Assembly: GCA_021413705.1 (NCBI GenBank)
Contig: JAIOPX010000130.1
Span: forward strand, 1 to 42,655
Source of the DNA: Planctomycetota bacterium
Lineage (GTDB): Bacteria > Planctomycetota > Planctomycetia > Pirellulales > UBA7805
Direction: 5' to 3'
Length of the DNA stretch: 42,655 nt
Of the stretch, positions 32,102 through 40,612 are shown in pieces. Each line of letters opens with the position of its first letter. The stretch's first letter is position 1. The notes under the pieces are model-generated. The model made no database searches and was not told the DNA's origin. It saw only the letters and a list, made by a program, of their open reading frames with translations. Made by a program: the position numbers and the translations under genes.

Positions 32102-33034
32102 TTACACACCCGCCCCAACGGGCATTCCCAGCAGTTCTCTACTGGGTGTGATCGTATCGCCGTCGTGGTGATACGTCAGATTGCGGCCGGCGGCTTTGGC
32201 GCTGTAGAGGGCCGCGTCGGCTCGGGAGAGCAGGCTCTGGGGATCGTCCGATTCCCTTGCCGAGGCCACACCACCGCTGATGGTCAACTCCAGTTTGGCG
32301 TGGACCACTTCCCGCAGCCGGTCGGCGAAGATGCAGGCCCCGCACAGCGGAGTGTTGGGCATGACCACCACAAACTCTTCGCCGCCGTAGCGGAACACGA
32401 TGTCCGTCTCTCGGATCGTATCGTCGATCAGCCGGGCCACGTCCTTCAGCGCTTGATCGCCGAACAAATGCCCATGCTCGTCGTTGACCTTCTTGAAATG
32501 ATCGATGTCAAAAATGGCCAGCGAGAACGGCTGCTCATAACGCGATTGCATGGCGACCATCGATTCCAGCGTCTCGTCCAATGCCCGGCGATTGCTCACG
32601 CCGGTCAGCGCGTCGGTGCGGACTTCCGTGAAGGTCATCAGATGGTTGGTCTGTTGACGGATCTCGTCATAGGCGCTGGAAATCTGCGACGCCAGTCGCA
32701 GCGTGGGGCGGAGCATCTCCTCCGCTTCCTTGCACATATCCTGCCACGAGGCGTCCTCGCGCTTCGTGCCGATGTTGGTAATCCGCTCCTTGAATCGCTC
32801 GATGCTCGAATGGTGCGAGGCCAAGTCGCGCCGCAACAGTTCGGCAATCTTTTCCAGCTCCTTCGCCACGGCCTTGGCCCGCTTCAATTCGCGCCGTGCC
32901 GTGCTGTTGTCCTCGAGGACGGCCGTTCGGCGGCGGCTGAACAAGTACCCTACCACGCAGATCACACCCAGGGCTACCGGGGCGGGCAAATTAATCGACC
33001 ATAAATCGATCCAAGCGAAAGTCAAGTAATCCAC
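32102..33034 (-). CDS. GGDEF diguanylate cyclase, membrane-anchored
   Basis: 310 residues from GTG 33034, which has TGAGG seven bases upstream; the longer frame to 33085 overlaps the small gene before it. One membrane helix (LPAPVALGVICVVGYLFS, about 15-35) is followed by a coiled coil of about 90 residues and a GGDEF domain. DALTGVSNRRALDE, FDIDHFKKVND and the active site RYGGEEF are intact, and RETD five residues before GGEEF is a complete inhibitory I-site. It should make cyclic di-GMP under product inhibition. It is 28 bases downstream of the 48-residue membrane protein. Confidence 0.93.
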   Translation of the reverse strand: MDYLTFAWIDLWSINLPAPVALGVICVVGYLFSRRRTAVLEDNSTARRELKRAKAVAKELEKIAELLRRDLASHHSSIERFKERITNIGTKREDASWQDMCKEAEEMLRPTLRLASQISSAYDEIRQQTNHLMTFTEVRTDALTGVSNRRALDETLESMVAMQSRYEQPFSLAIFDIDHFKKVNDEHGHLFGDQALKDVARLIDDTIRETDIVFRYGGEEFVVVMPNTPLCGACIFADRLREVVHAKLELTISGGVASARESDDPQSLLSRADAALYSAKAAGRNLTYHHDGDTITPSRELLGMPVGAGV

Positions 33035-33062
33035 GTGAAGCCTCAAGATACTGAGTTGATTG

Positions 33063-33209
33063 TTAATAATTCGAGCGCGAGCCAAAACCCTTCAGGCAAA
33101 ACGCCCCCACCGCCACGACGACCAGTAGCACAAGCAGCCACTGCGACATGTTGAGCGATTCTGCCCAGCGGAGGGCGGCGTTGGACACGTGATTCCATGT
33201 ACTGGACAT
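33063..33209 (-). CDS. 48-residue single-helix membrane protein
   Basis: Reading the minus strand from ATG 33209 gives MSSTWNHVSNAALRWAESLN, then MSQWLLVLLVVVAVGAFCLK, then GFGSRSNY and TAA. A short amphipathic start, one clear transmembrane helix and a short basic tail. GGGAG lies six bases before the ATG. The stop is 28 bases before the GGDEF start, so the two are very likely one transcript, and the protein may partner the cyclase. It is not obvious from larger open frames in the same place, which are shadows. No family is recognised. Confidence 0.7.
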   Translation of the reverse strand: MSSTWNHVSNAALRWAESLNMSQWLLVLLVVVAVGAFCLKGFGSRSNY

Positions 33210-33571
33210 GCTGGACTCCCGTATTTATGCCCCCTGCCATGCTTCTGACGCACCGTGTCCGTCATACCAGGACGCAGTGCTGGTCACTTTCATGCCGAGT
33301 GCGAAAATATCGCGATCTGTGCTATCTGATCCACTGCGCCCTAATCTCTATGGACAAATGTAGGTCAAATTCCAACGCAGCAAGCCGCGAGGACCGGGAG
33401 CGTCACAATCGACACAACCGTTAGTCAGCTCATTGCGAGTTGGAAGGCGGGACGGGGCGTAGGCCCGCAGAGGAATGGCCGCAAAGGGTTTGGGAGAGCA
33501 TCACCCGAAAGCTCATTTCTTCAGGCTACGGGCATTCTCGACTCGGTTCGAATTCAGCCTGCGCCCTACCC
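33210..33571. other. Intergenic region upstream of tRNA-Asp
   Basis: About 360 bases without a gene-like frame on either strand. It would hold the promoter of the small membrane protein / GGDEF transcript, but no clear -10/-35 pair is seen. Confidence 0.35.
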
Positions 33572-33601
33572 TTGCTTGGATGGCCCGGGCAACGCTATAA
33601 T
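33572..33601 (+). promoter_or_regulatory. Sigma-70 promoter of tRNA-Asp
   Basis: TTGCTT (33572-33577), an 18-base spacer and a perfect TATAAT (33596-33601). Transcription would start about 12 bases before the tRNA at 33620. Confidence 0.8.
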
Positions 33602-33619
33602 TTCCTCTCCCCGAAGCAC

Positions 33620-33693
<74 letters not shown>

Positions 33694-33701
33694 CTTGTGA
33701 T

Positions 33702-33738
33702 AAAGTCCTGCAACTTTCCAGTTGCAGGACTTTTTTTT
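33702..33738 (+). terminator. Strong intrinsic terminator after tRNA-Asp
   Basis: AAAGTCCTGCAACT-TTCC-AGTTGCAGGACTTT: a perfect stem of 14 pairs counting the A/T ends, running into eight T. Confidence 0.95.
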
Positions 33739-33834
33739 GTGGAAGTTGGTGTTGAGGCTGCGGACTGAATTGCCGGCTAATTCTAGGACTCCAACACTCG
33801 GCAGACCCATTCTTGGATCAAAGTCGCATGCAGG

Positions 33835-34368
33835 TCAGGTCTTCTTGGTCCTCGGCCGCCTGGTTTTTTTCGCCGGCGGAAACTTGAACCCTGCCTTTTC
33901 GGCCCGTTTTTTGATCAGCGAGATCCACTGACGGGTCACATTGTATTTGTCCGACAAGGCCTGCTGCCTTTGCCCATTCAATAGGTCGGCCATGATCTTG
34001 AGCGTCACTCCGCTGACACGGGGTTCCTTGTATCCCGCCCGCTTCACAAGCACGCCATGTTCTTTGCAGCACCCGTTGCGCACATAGAACTCCGTGACCC
34101 GATACTTTTTGGCGACCGCCCGAAGGTCACCCGTTTTGCGGACCTCCTCGGCAATGACCTTGCGATATTCATAGCGATCCGCATGTTTGGGCTGAATCCC
34201 TTCCTGCCGCAAACTGGAATGTATTTCGGCTTCCGTCGTTTTCATTTCCTTGGCAACCGCTACGACGCTGGGATACTTCTTATAAGCCTTCACGATTTGT
34301 CTGCGTCGCGCCTTTTGCCGGCGAAGTTCTCGGGGATCGTCTGCGGATAAGGCTGTGGTCTTCGACAT
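33835..34368 (-). CDS. DNA-binding-like protein built of three HTH repeats
   Basis: 177 very basic residues. Three successive helix-turn-helix-like units can be aligned: QIVKAYKKYPSVVAVAKEMK with TTEAEIHSSLRQEGI; VIAEEVRKTGDLRAVAKKYR with VTEFYVRNGCCKEHG; and IMADLLNGQRQQALSDKYNV with TRQWISLIKKRAEKAGF. Each has the pattern (helix)-AVAKxxxxT-x-x-x-(recognition helix), like the HTH of resolvases or MarR-type small regulators, without an effector or catalytic domain. The tail PPAKKTRRPRTKKT is a basic DNA-binding extension. It lies downstream of the tRNA-Asp terminator, on the opposite strand, and its start is 125 bases from the divergent isochorismatase-ThuA gene, so it may regulate that gene. 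No exact family was recognised. Confidence 0.7.
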   Translation of the reverse strand: MSKTTALSADDPRELRRQKARRRQIVKAYKKYPSVVAVAKEMKTTEAEIHSSLRQEGIQPKHADRYEYRKVIAEEVRKTGDLRAVAKKYRVTEFYVRNGCCKEHGVLVKRAGYKEPRVSGVTLKIMADLLNGQRQQALSDKYNVTRQWISLIKKRAEKAGFKFPPAKKTRRPRTKKT

Positions 34369-34492
34369 GGGTATGCTCAGAGGGATGCGATTATTGGCGG
34401 TGGTTATGGTTGGCTTGGGTTATTATCATAATCTGGTGATGGTGATTGTGCGAACCGTCCAGCCTCCTTCCGCGACGGTCCCGGGAGCTTCC

Positions 34493-36112
34493 ATGCGAAA
34501 ATTCCTGCTTTGTCTTGCTATTTGGCTTGTCGCGGCAACTCTGCCGAACCCCTCTCCGGGAGCCGATTTAAGTTCGCTGAACTTTGTGGAACGATCCCGG
34601 AAGCCGGTCGAGGGAGACCTGGGGTCGTATTGCGTCGTGGAAAATCCGGTGATGTGGGATCCGGCCAAAACAGCCCTAGTCATCTGCGATATGTGGGATC
34701 TGCACCATTGCAAAGGAGCCACTTCGCGAGTAGCTGAGATGGCGCCGCGTGTGAATGAAGTTGCCAACAAGCTGCGCGACCGGGGCGTGTTGATCATCCA
34801 CTGTCCCAGCAGCACGCTGGGATACTACAAAAACCATCCAGGGCGGAAACTCGCCCAGGCAGCGCCACCCGTGCAGACCAAGATTCCGCTCAAGGGGTGG
34901 TGCTCGCTGGACCGCGAACGCGAGGGCGCGCTCCCCATCGACGATTCCGATGGCGGATGTGATACGCCCTCGGCCGAGCAGACGCCGTATAGCGCCGAAC
35001 TCAAGGCTCAAGGACGCAATCCTGGCGCTCCATGGATGCGACAGATTGCCACGATCAAGATTAAGGATGGCGACGCGATTACCGATAACGCCGAGGCCTT
35101 TTATCTCATGAAGCAGCGCGGCATTACTCATGTGATCGTTTTGGGCGTTCACACGAACATGTGCGTGTTGGGGCGGCCGTTTTCGATCCGGCAACTTGTC
35201 ATGCAGGGACAGCATGTGACCTTGATGCGCGATTTGACGGACACCATGTACAATCCGGCCAAAGCGCCTTTCGTCAGCCACTTCACCGGCACCGATCTGG
35301 TCGTCGAGCACATTGAGAAACACTGGTGTTCCACGATCACGTCGGATCAGGTGCTCGGTGGCAAGCCATTGCGTTTTGCAGCCGATCGGCGCAAACGGAT
35401 GGTGTTGCTCTTGGCGGAGGAAGAATATCGCACTACCGCCACCGTCCCGGAGTTTGCTCTGGCGATGCTGGGCCGGGATTTCAAGATCGACGCCGTTCTG
35501 TGGGACAAGCATGGCTCGCAAACGCTGGTCGGGTTGGCCGACTTGGACGACGCCGACATCGTGTTGATGAGCGTCTGGCGTCGGACGCTACCCAGGGAGC
35601 AACTCGACAAAATTCGGAAGTATCTGGCCGCCGGTAAACCGCTGGTAGCAATTCGCACTTCCAGCCACGGCTTCAGTAGTCGAGACGGGCAAGCGCCTCC
35701 TGGTTCCGATCAATGGCCCGATTTCGATCGCACGGTGTTGGGAGGGCACTACCGGGGGCATCATGGCAATCATGCGCAGGACGAGGCTACCACCAGCTAT
35801 GTGTGGATTCCCTCCGGAAACGAATCGCACCCGATTCTAAAGGGCATTGCCCCGCGCGAGCGGCGCACTGCTTCCTGGCTCTATAAAATGTCGCCGCTGG
35901 CGCCGACGGCCAAGGCGTTGATGATGGGGCGCGTGGGCAATCGGTTGCCGCAAGAACCGGTGGCCTGGACGAACGTCTCGCCGGGCGGAGGACGCATTTT
36001 CTATACATCCCTTGGCCACCCGGAGGAGTTTAAGGACGAGGTGTTCCGCCGCCTGCTGCGGAACGCCACCTACTGGGCCGTTGATCTTCCCATGCCAAGT
36101 ACGGCCCGCTAG
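34493..36112 (+). CDS. Secreted isochorismatase-like hydrolase fused to a ThuA-like domain
   Basis: 539 residues from ATG 34493 (GGGAG six bases upstream). A signal peptide (LLCLAIWLVAATLPNPSPGA) precedes a cysteine hydrolase domain of the isochorismatase family: TALVICDMWD (D66), GVLIIHCPSS and VIVLGVHTNMCVLGRPF (nucleophile C224). From about residue 300 a ThuA-like (trehalose-utilisation, class I GATase-like) domain follows: DADIVLMSVWRRTLP, KPLVAIRTSSHGFSSR, VLGGHYRGHHGNH and GRIFYTSLGHPEEFKDEVFR. The frame is open to 34355 but those residues are implausible. Both domains appear complete. It probably acts on a small amide or sugar-like compound in the periplasm; the substrate is unknown. 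Confidence 0.85.
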   Translation: MRKFLLCLAIWLVAATLPNPSPGADLSSLNFVERSRKPVEGDLGSYCVVENPVMWDPAKTALVICDMWDLHHCKGATSRVAEMAPRVNEVANKLRDRGVLIIHCPSSTLGYYKNHPGRKLAQAAPPVQTKIPLKGWCSLDREREGALPIDDSDGGCDTPSAEQTPYSAELKAQGRNPGAPWMRQIATIKIKDGDAITDNAEAFYLMKQRGITHVIVLGVHTNMCVLGRPFSIRQLVMQGQHVTLMRDLTDTMYNPAKAPFVSHFTGTDLVVEHIEKHWCSTITSDQVLGGKPLRFAADRRKRMVLLLAEEEYRTTATVPEFALAMLGRDFKIDAVLWDKHGSQTLVGLADLDDADIVLMSVWRRTLPREQLDKIRKYLAAGKPLVAIRTSSHGFSSRDGQAPPGSDQWPDFDRTVLGGHYRGHHGNHAQDEATTSYVWIPSGNESHPILKGIAPRERRTASWLYKMSPLAPTAKALMMGRVGNRLPQEPVAWTNVSPGGGRIFYTSLGHPEEFKDEVFRRLLRNATYWAVDLPMPSTAR

Positions 36113-36132
36113 TAGGCTCCTTCTGCCGGAAG

Positions 36133-36194
36133 GTTGGAGTACAGTCTTCAGGCAGCTTTGAGCTTCGGAAGCAGGCTAAAGCCTGTACTCCAAC
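36133..36194. repeat. Double-hairpin repeat, family B
   Basis: GTTGGAGT and ACTCCAAC outer arms; inner hairpin GCAGGC-TAA-AGCCTG near the right side, left inner hairpin weaker. It begins 21 bases after the stop of the isochorismatase-ThuA gene. Confidence 0.8.
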
Positions 36195-36197
36195 GTG

Positions 36198-36223
36198 AAG
36201 CAGGCTAAAGCCTGAACTTCAAC
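36198..36223. repeat. Extra half copy of family B
   Basis: GAAGCAGGCTAAAGCCTGAA followed by CTTCAAC: a second right half directly behind the full copy, showing tandem growth by half units. Confidence 0.7.
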
Positions 36224-36316
36224 GCCAGCCCACGCCCCCGGCGCGCCGGGACTTGCAGCCGGCAGGCGAGGGCTACTTTGTGGTGCCCAGTCACTCTAAC
36301 TAGCATGGAGAGTACC

Positions 36317-37690
36317 ATGCAACTGACTATTATTCTGGCCCTGCTTGGCGCGTTGGTGGCCGCCCAGTCGGCCCCCACCGAATCGCTTCCGGACACTGCC
36401 GAACGCGCCTTGCTCTGCGGGCTACTCCTGGGGCTGTTAGTGATTGCCGCGCGGATCATTGCGGCCGCGACCGTCGCTGGCTTGCAGGCAGACTACGGTC
36501 TCGACGCCGCTTGGCCGATTCGCTATCGCCGACTTCGCCAGATCCACGCCATGACTTGGGGGCTGGCCATTGTAGCTATTTACTTCGGCCTGGGGTGGCC
36601 GCAACTGGTGCGCGAAAACTGGCATCTCAAAGAAGCATTTCTGCTGGACGAATTGTTGATACTGCTGCCCGTGGTCCTGTCGCTGTTTCTGTCCTGGTGG
36701 GCCATGGGTGTGGCCGATCAAGCACTTGAAAGTCGCCGTGCCCTGGAAGTTGGCCGGATGCCTCGGACTGTGGGAGGGTTCAGGCCCACCTTGCTTCTGG
36801 CCAGGCATCTGCTGGCTCCTGTGTTGGTTCCGCTGCTAGTGGTCGTTACTGCCCAGGATCTGGTGTCCCGCTATGCCACCGGATCCAGCCTGTCCACTGT
36901 CAATTTGTTGCTGACGTTGCCGCTGTTGCTCGTCGTGGTCGTTGGATTTCCTTGGGCATTGCGTTACTTGTGGCGTACCGATCCGCTTCCCGCCGGGCCA
37001 CTTCGCGATCGTCTGCATCAGGTTCAGCAACGACTGGGCGTGCGCCCGCGCGAAATCCTGGTTTGGCACACCGATGGCTCGATTTGCAATGCGGTTGTGG
37101 TGGGTATCGTTCCGCGCTTTCGTTATGTTCTGCTCAGTGATGCGCTCCTTGAGCGGATGCCTCCGGAGCAGATTGCGGCCGTCTACGCCCACGAACTGGG
37201 ACACGCCCGGCATGGGCATATGTTCTTGCGACTGCTGGCGGTCGTATTGCCGGTTGTCTTGTGGCGCGCCATGGCCGAGACATTTCCCACGGCCTGGGCC
37301 GCTGCGTCAGATGCACTCCTGGCTTACGGGCTGAATCTACCGGCGCAGACTGCCCTGTTGACGCTGGTCATCGCCGCCGGATATGCAGCTACCGTTTTTT
37401 CCTGGTACTGCCGCGTATTGGAGCGCGAGGCGGACCTCTGCGGCTGCCAGGGCGTGGAGGATGCGCGGCATTTCACTTCAGCCCTCCGCACTCTGTCTGC
37501 TCTAACGCAAACCCCACAGCAAGCGGCCAAAGCCAGTTGGCTACACCCTGCCTTGATGGATCGCATTGCGTTCGTGCAACACATGGTTGAGCATCCCGAT
37601 GAGCGGGCTCGTTTTGGCCGTCGAATGCGTCGGCTCTCATGGTTACTGCTAGCAATGGTGGCGGCATTGACCCTTTGGCCGCTCGTTTAA
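36317..37690 (+). CDS. M48-family zinc metallopeptidase, membrane-bound
   Basis: 457 residues from ATG 36317, preceded by GGAGAG at a four-base spacing; two earlier in-frame ATGs (36278 is not credible, 36305 is possible) lack that site. Several hydrophobic helices fill the N-terminal half (for example LAIVAIYFGLGW, LPVVLSLFLSWWAMG, LLLTLPLLLVVVVGFPW). The zinc site is HELGH at 292-296 (IAAVYAHELGHARHGH), and the third ligand is the Glu of LEREADLCG. This is HtpX/CAAX-protease-like M48 architecture, with the active site at the membrane surface. It may do envelope protein quality control. Homologues beside it were not found; the gene is flanked by repeats. Confidence 0.9.
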   Translation: MQLTIILALLGALVAAQSAPTESLPDTAERALLCGLLLGLLVIAARIIAAATVAGLQADYGLDAAWPIRYRRLRQIHAMTWGLAIVAIYFGLGWPQLVRENWHLKEAFLLDELLILLPVVLSLFLSWWAMGVADQALESRRALEVGRMPRTVGGFRPTLLLARHLLAPVLVPLLVVVTAQDLVSRYATGSSLSTVNLLLTLPLLLVVVVGFPWALRYLWRTDPLPAGPLRDRLHQVQQRLGVRPREILVWHTDGSICNAVVVGIVPRFRYVLLSDALLERMPPEQIAAVYAHELGHARHGHMFLRLLAVVLPVVLWRAMAETFPTAWAAASDALLAYGLNLPAQTALLTLVIAAGYAATVFSWYCRVLEREADLCGCQGVEDARHFTSALRTLSALTQTPQQAAKASWLHPALMDRIAFVQHMVEHPDERARFGRRMRRLSWLLLAMVAALTLWPLV

Positions 37691-37903
37691 CAGCACAACC
37701 CCTACATTCCTTCGCGTTGCCGCCATTTGCCGAGGTCGGCCATTTTATCTAACAGGAAATGTTTGGCTTCCAGGTTCTGGCGGTCGATATTCCTTCTGCA
37801 ACGCCCCCACGGTGGCTTTTTAAGAAAGCCTCATGCGGGGCGGCTCCTGGCGCCGATATTGGCCCAGCGACACGCCCTGACTTTTGCACACCTTGGCCCC
37901 ACC

Positions 37904-38146
37904 ATGACGCAAATATTGGAAGTTCACGCCGCAGAACCGTCTGAATTGCACCACCGCGTGTCGAAGGCTTTGGCCCGCAACCCCTACCTCAATCGCCGCC
38001 GAGTCCACGCTCAAGCCGACAACGGCCGTGTCCGCCTGGAAGGGGTGGTTACCTCCTACTATCAAAAGCAGATGGCACAGGAGATGTTGCGGAACGTCGA
38101 GGGAATTGACGAGATCGACAACCGCATTGAAGTGACGTGGTTGTAA
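37904..38146 (+). CDS. BON-domain protein
   Basis: 80 residues from ATG 37904. ELHHRVSKALARNPYLNRRR, VHAQADNGRVRLEGVVTSYY and AQEMLRNVEGIDEIDNRIEV form the alpha-beta-beta-alpha-beta pattern of one BON domain, normally linked to phospholipid or small-molecule binding. There is no signal peptide. The open frame upstream to 37727 is not protein-like. A double-hairpin repeat starts two bases after its stop. Confidence 0.85.
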   Translation: MTQILEVHAAEPSELHHRVSKALARNPYLNRRRVHAQADNGRVRLEGVVTSYYQKQMAQEMLRNVEGIDEIDNRIEVTWL

Positions 38147-38148
38147 TA

Positions 38149-38223
38149 GTTGGAGTCCAGGCTTGAGCCTGCTTTTCCCAACACACGCACTTTCGAGAAG
38201 CAGCCTGAAGGCTGTACTCCAAC
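38149..38223. repeat. Double-hairpin repeat, family B
   Basis: GTTGGAGTCCAG and CTGTACTCCAAC outer arms. Inside: AGGCTT-GA-GCCTG and CAGCCT-GA-AGGCTG. It fills the space between the convergent BON and STAS genes, starting two bases after the BON stop. Confidence 0.8.
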
Positions 38224-38227
38224 GCGC

Positions 38228-38626
38228 TCACCGTGGCCGGACGGGCGTTCCGCGAATGGCGTCATCCAGGCAGTCGTAGTGCGGAAATCGGGTGTGCAAC
38301 CCTGCCATGTGCAGCACTTGTTCGTTGGAGGGCGTCAGCCCGCACAACCGAATGATGCCGCCGTTGTTGTGGACTCGCTTGTGGAGCAGAACCAGTTGTC
38401 CCAATAGGTGGGAACTGAGAAATGTCACCTGATCCATCTTCAGGATCAGTCGATCGACCATGTGTTGTTGAACGATGGCCCACAAGTCTTCAGCTAGTGG
38501 CGCGATCTCTCCGCCGGAAGATGTGTAGGCCAGTCCAGCCTCTTGCGGGGGCGCGAGACTTACGAAGACCCAACCTGGTCCTCGCTCCACGTCCAATCCC
38601 CATCCATGCACTTGCGTGGTTGTCAT
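38228..38626 (-). CDS. STAS-domain protein (anti-anti-sigma-like)
   Basis: 132 residues. A variable N-terminus precedes a STAS domain: DRLILKMDQVTFLSSHLLGQ, LVLLHKRVHNNGGIIRLCGL and VLHMAGLHTRFPHYDCLDDA. The FLSS serine occupies the place that is phosphorylated in SpoIIAA-type antagonists. A kinase/anti-sigma partner is not adjacent, so it could serve a pathway elsewhere, such as the kinase or ECF systems in this window; this is not shown. GGAACC lies close to the ATG. Confidence 0.8.
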   Translation of the reverse strand: MTTTQVHGWGLDVERGPGWVFVSLAPPQEAGLAYTSSGGEIAPLAEDLWAIVQQHMVDRLILKMDQVTFLSSHLLGQLVLLHKRVHNNGGIIRLCGLTPSNEQVLHMAGLHTRFPHYDCLDDAIRGTPVRPR

Positions 38627-38946
38627 TTTTGGTTCCGCCTGGTGCGCTATGCCGTTTGCCTGACCGGCTGCCTAAGAACACCACCTTCGACTATTCATCT
38701 TAAGGGACTGGCCCCGCTGGGCAAGAGCAAATTGCAAGGTTGTCTCGTTCAGCCTCATATTCTGTCACGCATAGGCAGGCAGAAATGTCCACTCTACCTT
38801 TCTATCCCCAGGTCTTACCCCCTTGATTGCCCTGCCGTGGATTGTGGTAAACTGGCGGGTTCTGCATAGGTCGTTAGCGTGCTATCAACCCTTGCCGATC
38901 CATCAACACCAATTCACCTCATTTTTTTTTCGGAAGGACATAAGCC
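38627..38946. other. Intergenic region between divergent STAS and tpx genes
   Basis: About 320 bases with no credible gene. A weak promoter (TTGATT, 19 bases, TAAACT near 38823-38853) could serve tpx. GGAAGGA is the tpx ribosome site at about 38932. Confidence 0.35.
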
Positions 38947-39468
38947 ATGGGACGTGCTGGAGCAGTGACATTCAAGGGTAATCCGTTGACGTTGGCGGGC
39001 GAGGCCGTGAAAGTAGGCCAGCCGGCCCCTTCCTTTACGCTCCATGCCTTTGAGGGTGGCGGCCTGAAGACCATCACACTGGCCGATGTGAAGGGGAAAC
39101 CCACGTTTATCAGCGTAGTTCCCTCGCTCGACACCCCGGTCTGCCAGACCCAGACCAAGAAGTTCTCTCAGGAACTGTCTGCGATGGGGGACCAGATCAA
39201 CGCTTTGACGGTCAGCCTTGATCTGCCGTTCGCCATGAATCGGTTCTGCGGCGCAGAGAACATCAAGAACCTCCGCTCGGCCAGCGACTATCAAGACCGC
39301 AACTTCGGCCAGAGCTGGGGCATGCTCATCGAGGAGTTGAAGATCCTGGCCCGTGGCGTGTTTGTGCTGGATAAGGACGGCAAGGTGGTCTACGCCGAGC
39401 AAGTGAAGGAAGTCGCCTCGGAGCCGGACTATGATAAAGCTCTGGCGGCGCTGAAGGGTCTGCTGTAA
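38947..39468 (+). CDS. tpx: Thiol peroxidase (Tpx)
   Basis: 173 residues. The peroxidatic Cys is C66 in VVPSLDTPVCQTQT and the resolving Cys is C101 in LPFAMNRFCGAENI, the Tpx arrangement (Cys61/Cys95 in E. coli). N-terminal VTFKGNPLTLAGEAVKVGQP and C-terminal EVASEPDYDKALAALKGLL are typical. It reduces hydrogen peroxide and alkyl hydroperoxides using thioredoxin. A good ribosome site (GGAAGGA) and a terminator at 39526 show that it is a single-gene unit. Confidence 0.95.
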   Translation: MGRAGAVTFKGNPLTLAGEAVKVGQPAPSFTLHAFEGGGLKTITLADVKGKPTFISVVPSLDTPVCQTQTKKFSQELSAMGDQINALTVSLDLPFAMNRFCGAENIKNLRSASDYQDRNFGQSWGMLIEELKILARGVFVLDKDGKVVYAEQVKEVASEPDYDKALAALKGLL

Positions 39469-39525
39469 AAGGCCTGGGTTTTTGCCTCGACATTTTTGGC
39501 AATTCAAGTTCTCTCAATCTCCTCG

Positions 39526-39558
39526 GGCGGGTGTTCGCATTTCCGAACACCCGCCTTT
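39526..39558 (+). terminator. Hairpin terminator after tpx
   Basis: GGCGGGTGTTCG-CATTTC-CGAACACCCGCC is a perfect 12-bp stem, followed by only TTTA. It lies 57 bases after the tpx stop and just 18 bases before the next gene, so some readthrough or a regulatory role is possible. Confidence 0.75.
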
Positions 39559-39575
39559 ACTCCATGGGGGCATTT

Positions 39576-40481
39576 ATGTCCAACTCGCCCGATCCGTATC
39601 GTTCGCTCGCGCCCTCAACTGCAACCGCGTCCAGCACCAGCGGCAAGGCCATCGCCAGTCTGGTGTTGGGCCTCGGTTCTCTGGTTTGCTCGATTGTCAC
39701 GGCCATACCCGGCTTGATTTTCGGCATCATGAGCTTGGGGGACATCAGTCGCAGTGAAGGGCGCGTTTCGGGACGCGGCATGGCCATCACAGGGATTGTG
39801 TTGTCGGTCGCTTTGCCGCTGCTCAACATCATCTGTCTGCTGATCGCCCTGTTGGTTCCTGCCGTAGGAGCGGCGCGTCAGGCCGCGCGGCGGGCTCAGT
39901 CTGCAAATAATCTGCGACAAATCACGATGGCCGCACATCAGTATGAGTCTCAAAACCGGAGATTACCGGCGGTGGCCGACGACTCGCAGGGTGCGCCCGT
40001 CAGTTGGCGGGTGGACATTCTGCCGTTCATGGAGCAAATTTCGCTTTATAAGCTGTACGATAAAACTCAGCCTTGGAACAGCGAAAAAAATCGAACCGTG
40101 AGCGATCGTCACATGCCGTTGTATAGTTCCCCCGAAGAGCGGGCTTTGAACAATACACACTATCTGGCGGTCATGGGCCCCGGCACGGCTTTTGAAGGGA
40201 ACAAGCCGATTGAACTTCAGCGATTCGGATCTATCTCGCAGACGATTCTCTATGTCGAGGCGGACGCCGCCGTCCCCTGGGCCGAGCCCAAAGATTACAA
40301 CTACAATCCCGCGGATCCCGCGGCGGGTCTGGGCGGATTACGGCCCAGTGGATTTATGGCTGCGATGGGAGATGGCAGTATACGGACGATTCCGGCTGAC
40401 ACCGATCCGGCCGTGTTACGCGCCCTGATGAGCCGCGATGGAGATGACAATCAAGGCGTCGATAGTGCTCTCGATCAATAG
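39576..40481 (+). CDS. DUF4190/DUF1559-like pseudopilin-type membrane protein
   Basis: 301 residues from ATG 39576 (an earlier ATG at 39564 is also possible). A DUF4190-like pair of helices (GKAIASLVLGLGSLVCSIVT and GMAITGIVLSVALPLLNIIC) ends in LIALLVPAVGAARQAARRAQ, then SANNLRQITMAAHQYESQNR. This is the DUF1559 pattern (LLLPAVQAAREAARRxQCxNNLKQ). The rest is the globular part with WRVDILPFMEQISLYKLYD and GGLRPSGFMAAMGDGSIRTI. It should be a surface or periplasmic protein of a type numerous in planctomycetes. The frameshifted gene at 25986-26763 has the same two-part plan. Confidence 0.85.
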   Translation: MSNSPDPYRSLAPSTATASSTSGKAIASLVLGLGSLVCSIVTAIPGLIFGIMSLGDISRSEGRVSGRGMAITGIVLSVALPLLNIICLLIALLVPAVGAARQAARRAQSANNLRQITMAAHQYESQNRRLPAVADDSQGAPVSWRVDILPFMEQISLYKLYDKTQPWNSEKNRTVSDRHMPLYSSPEERALNNTHYLAVMGPGTAFEGNKPIELQRFGSISQTILYVEADAAVPWAEPKDYNYNPADPAAGLGGLRPSGFMAAMGDGSIRTIPADTDPAVLRALMSRDGDDNQGVDSALDQ

Positions 40482-40583
40482 TCGCCAATTGTGCGTTGAC
40501 GTTAGTTCGAGACGGTTTGGGGCGGCTATCAATCTCTGGCACGAGCAGAGAGACACGCTTTCCTGCCGCCAGATCGGCCGCCG

Positions 40584-40612
40584 TTCCCGCGTTGGGCAGA
40601 TGCGGCTATAAT
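40584..40612 (+). promoter_or_regulatory. Possible promoter of the ABC-F gene
   Basis: A perfect TATAAT (40607-40612) with TTCCCG 17 bases upstream (weak -35). It is 119 bases before the ABC-F ATG, leaving a long 5-prime leader, where ABC-F genes often have attenuators. Confidence 0.45.
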
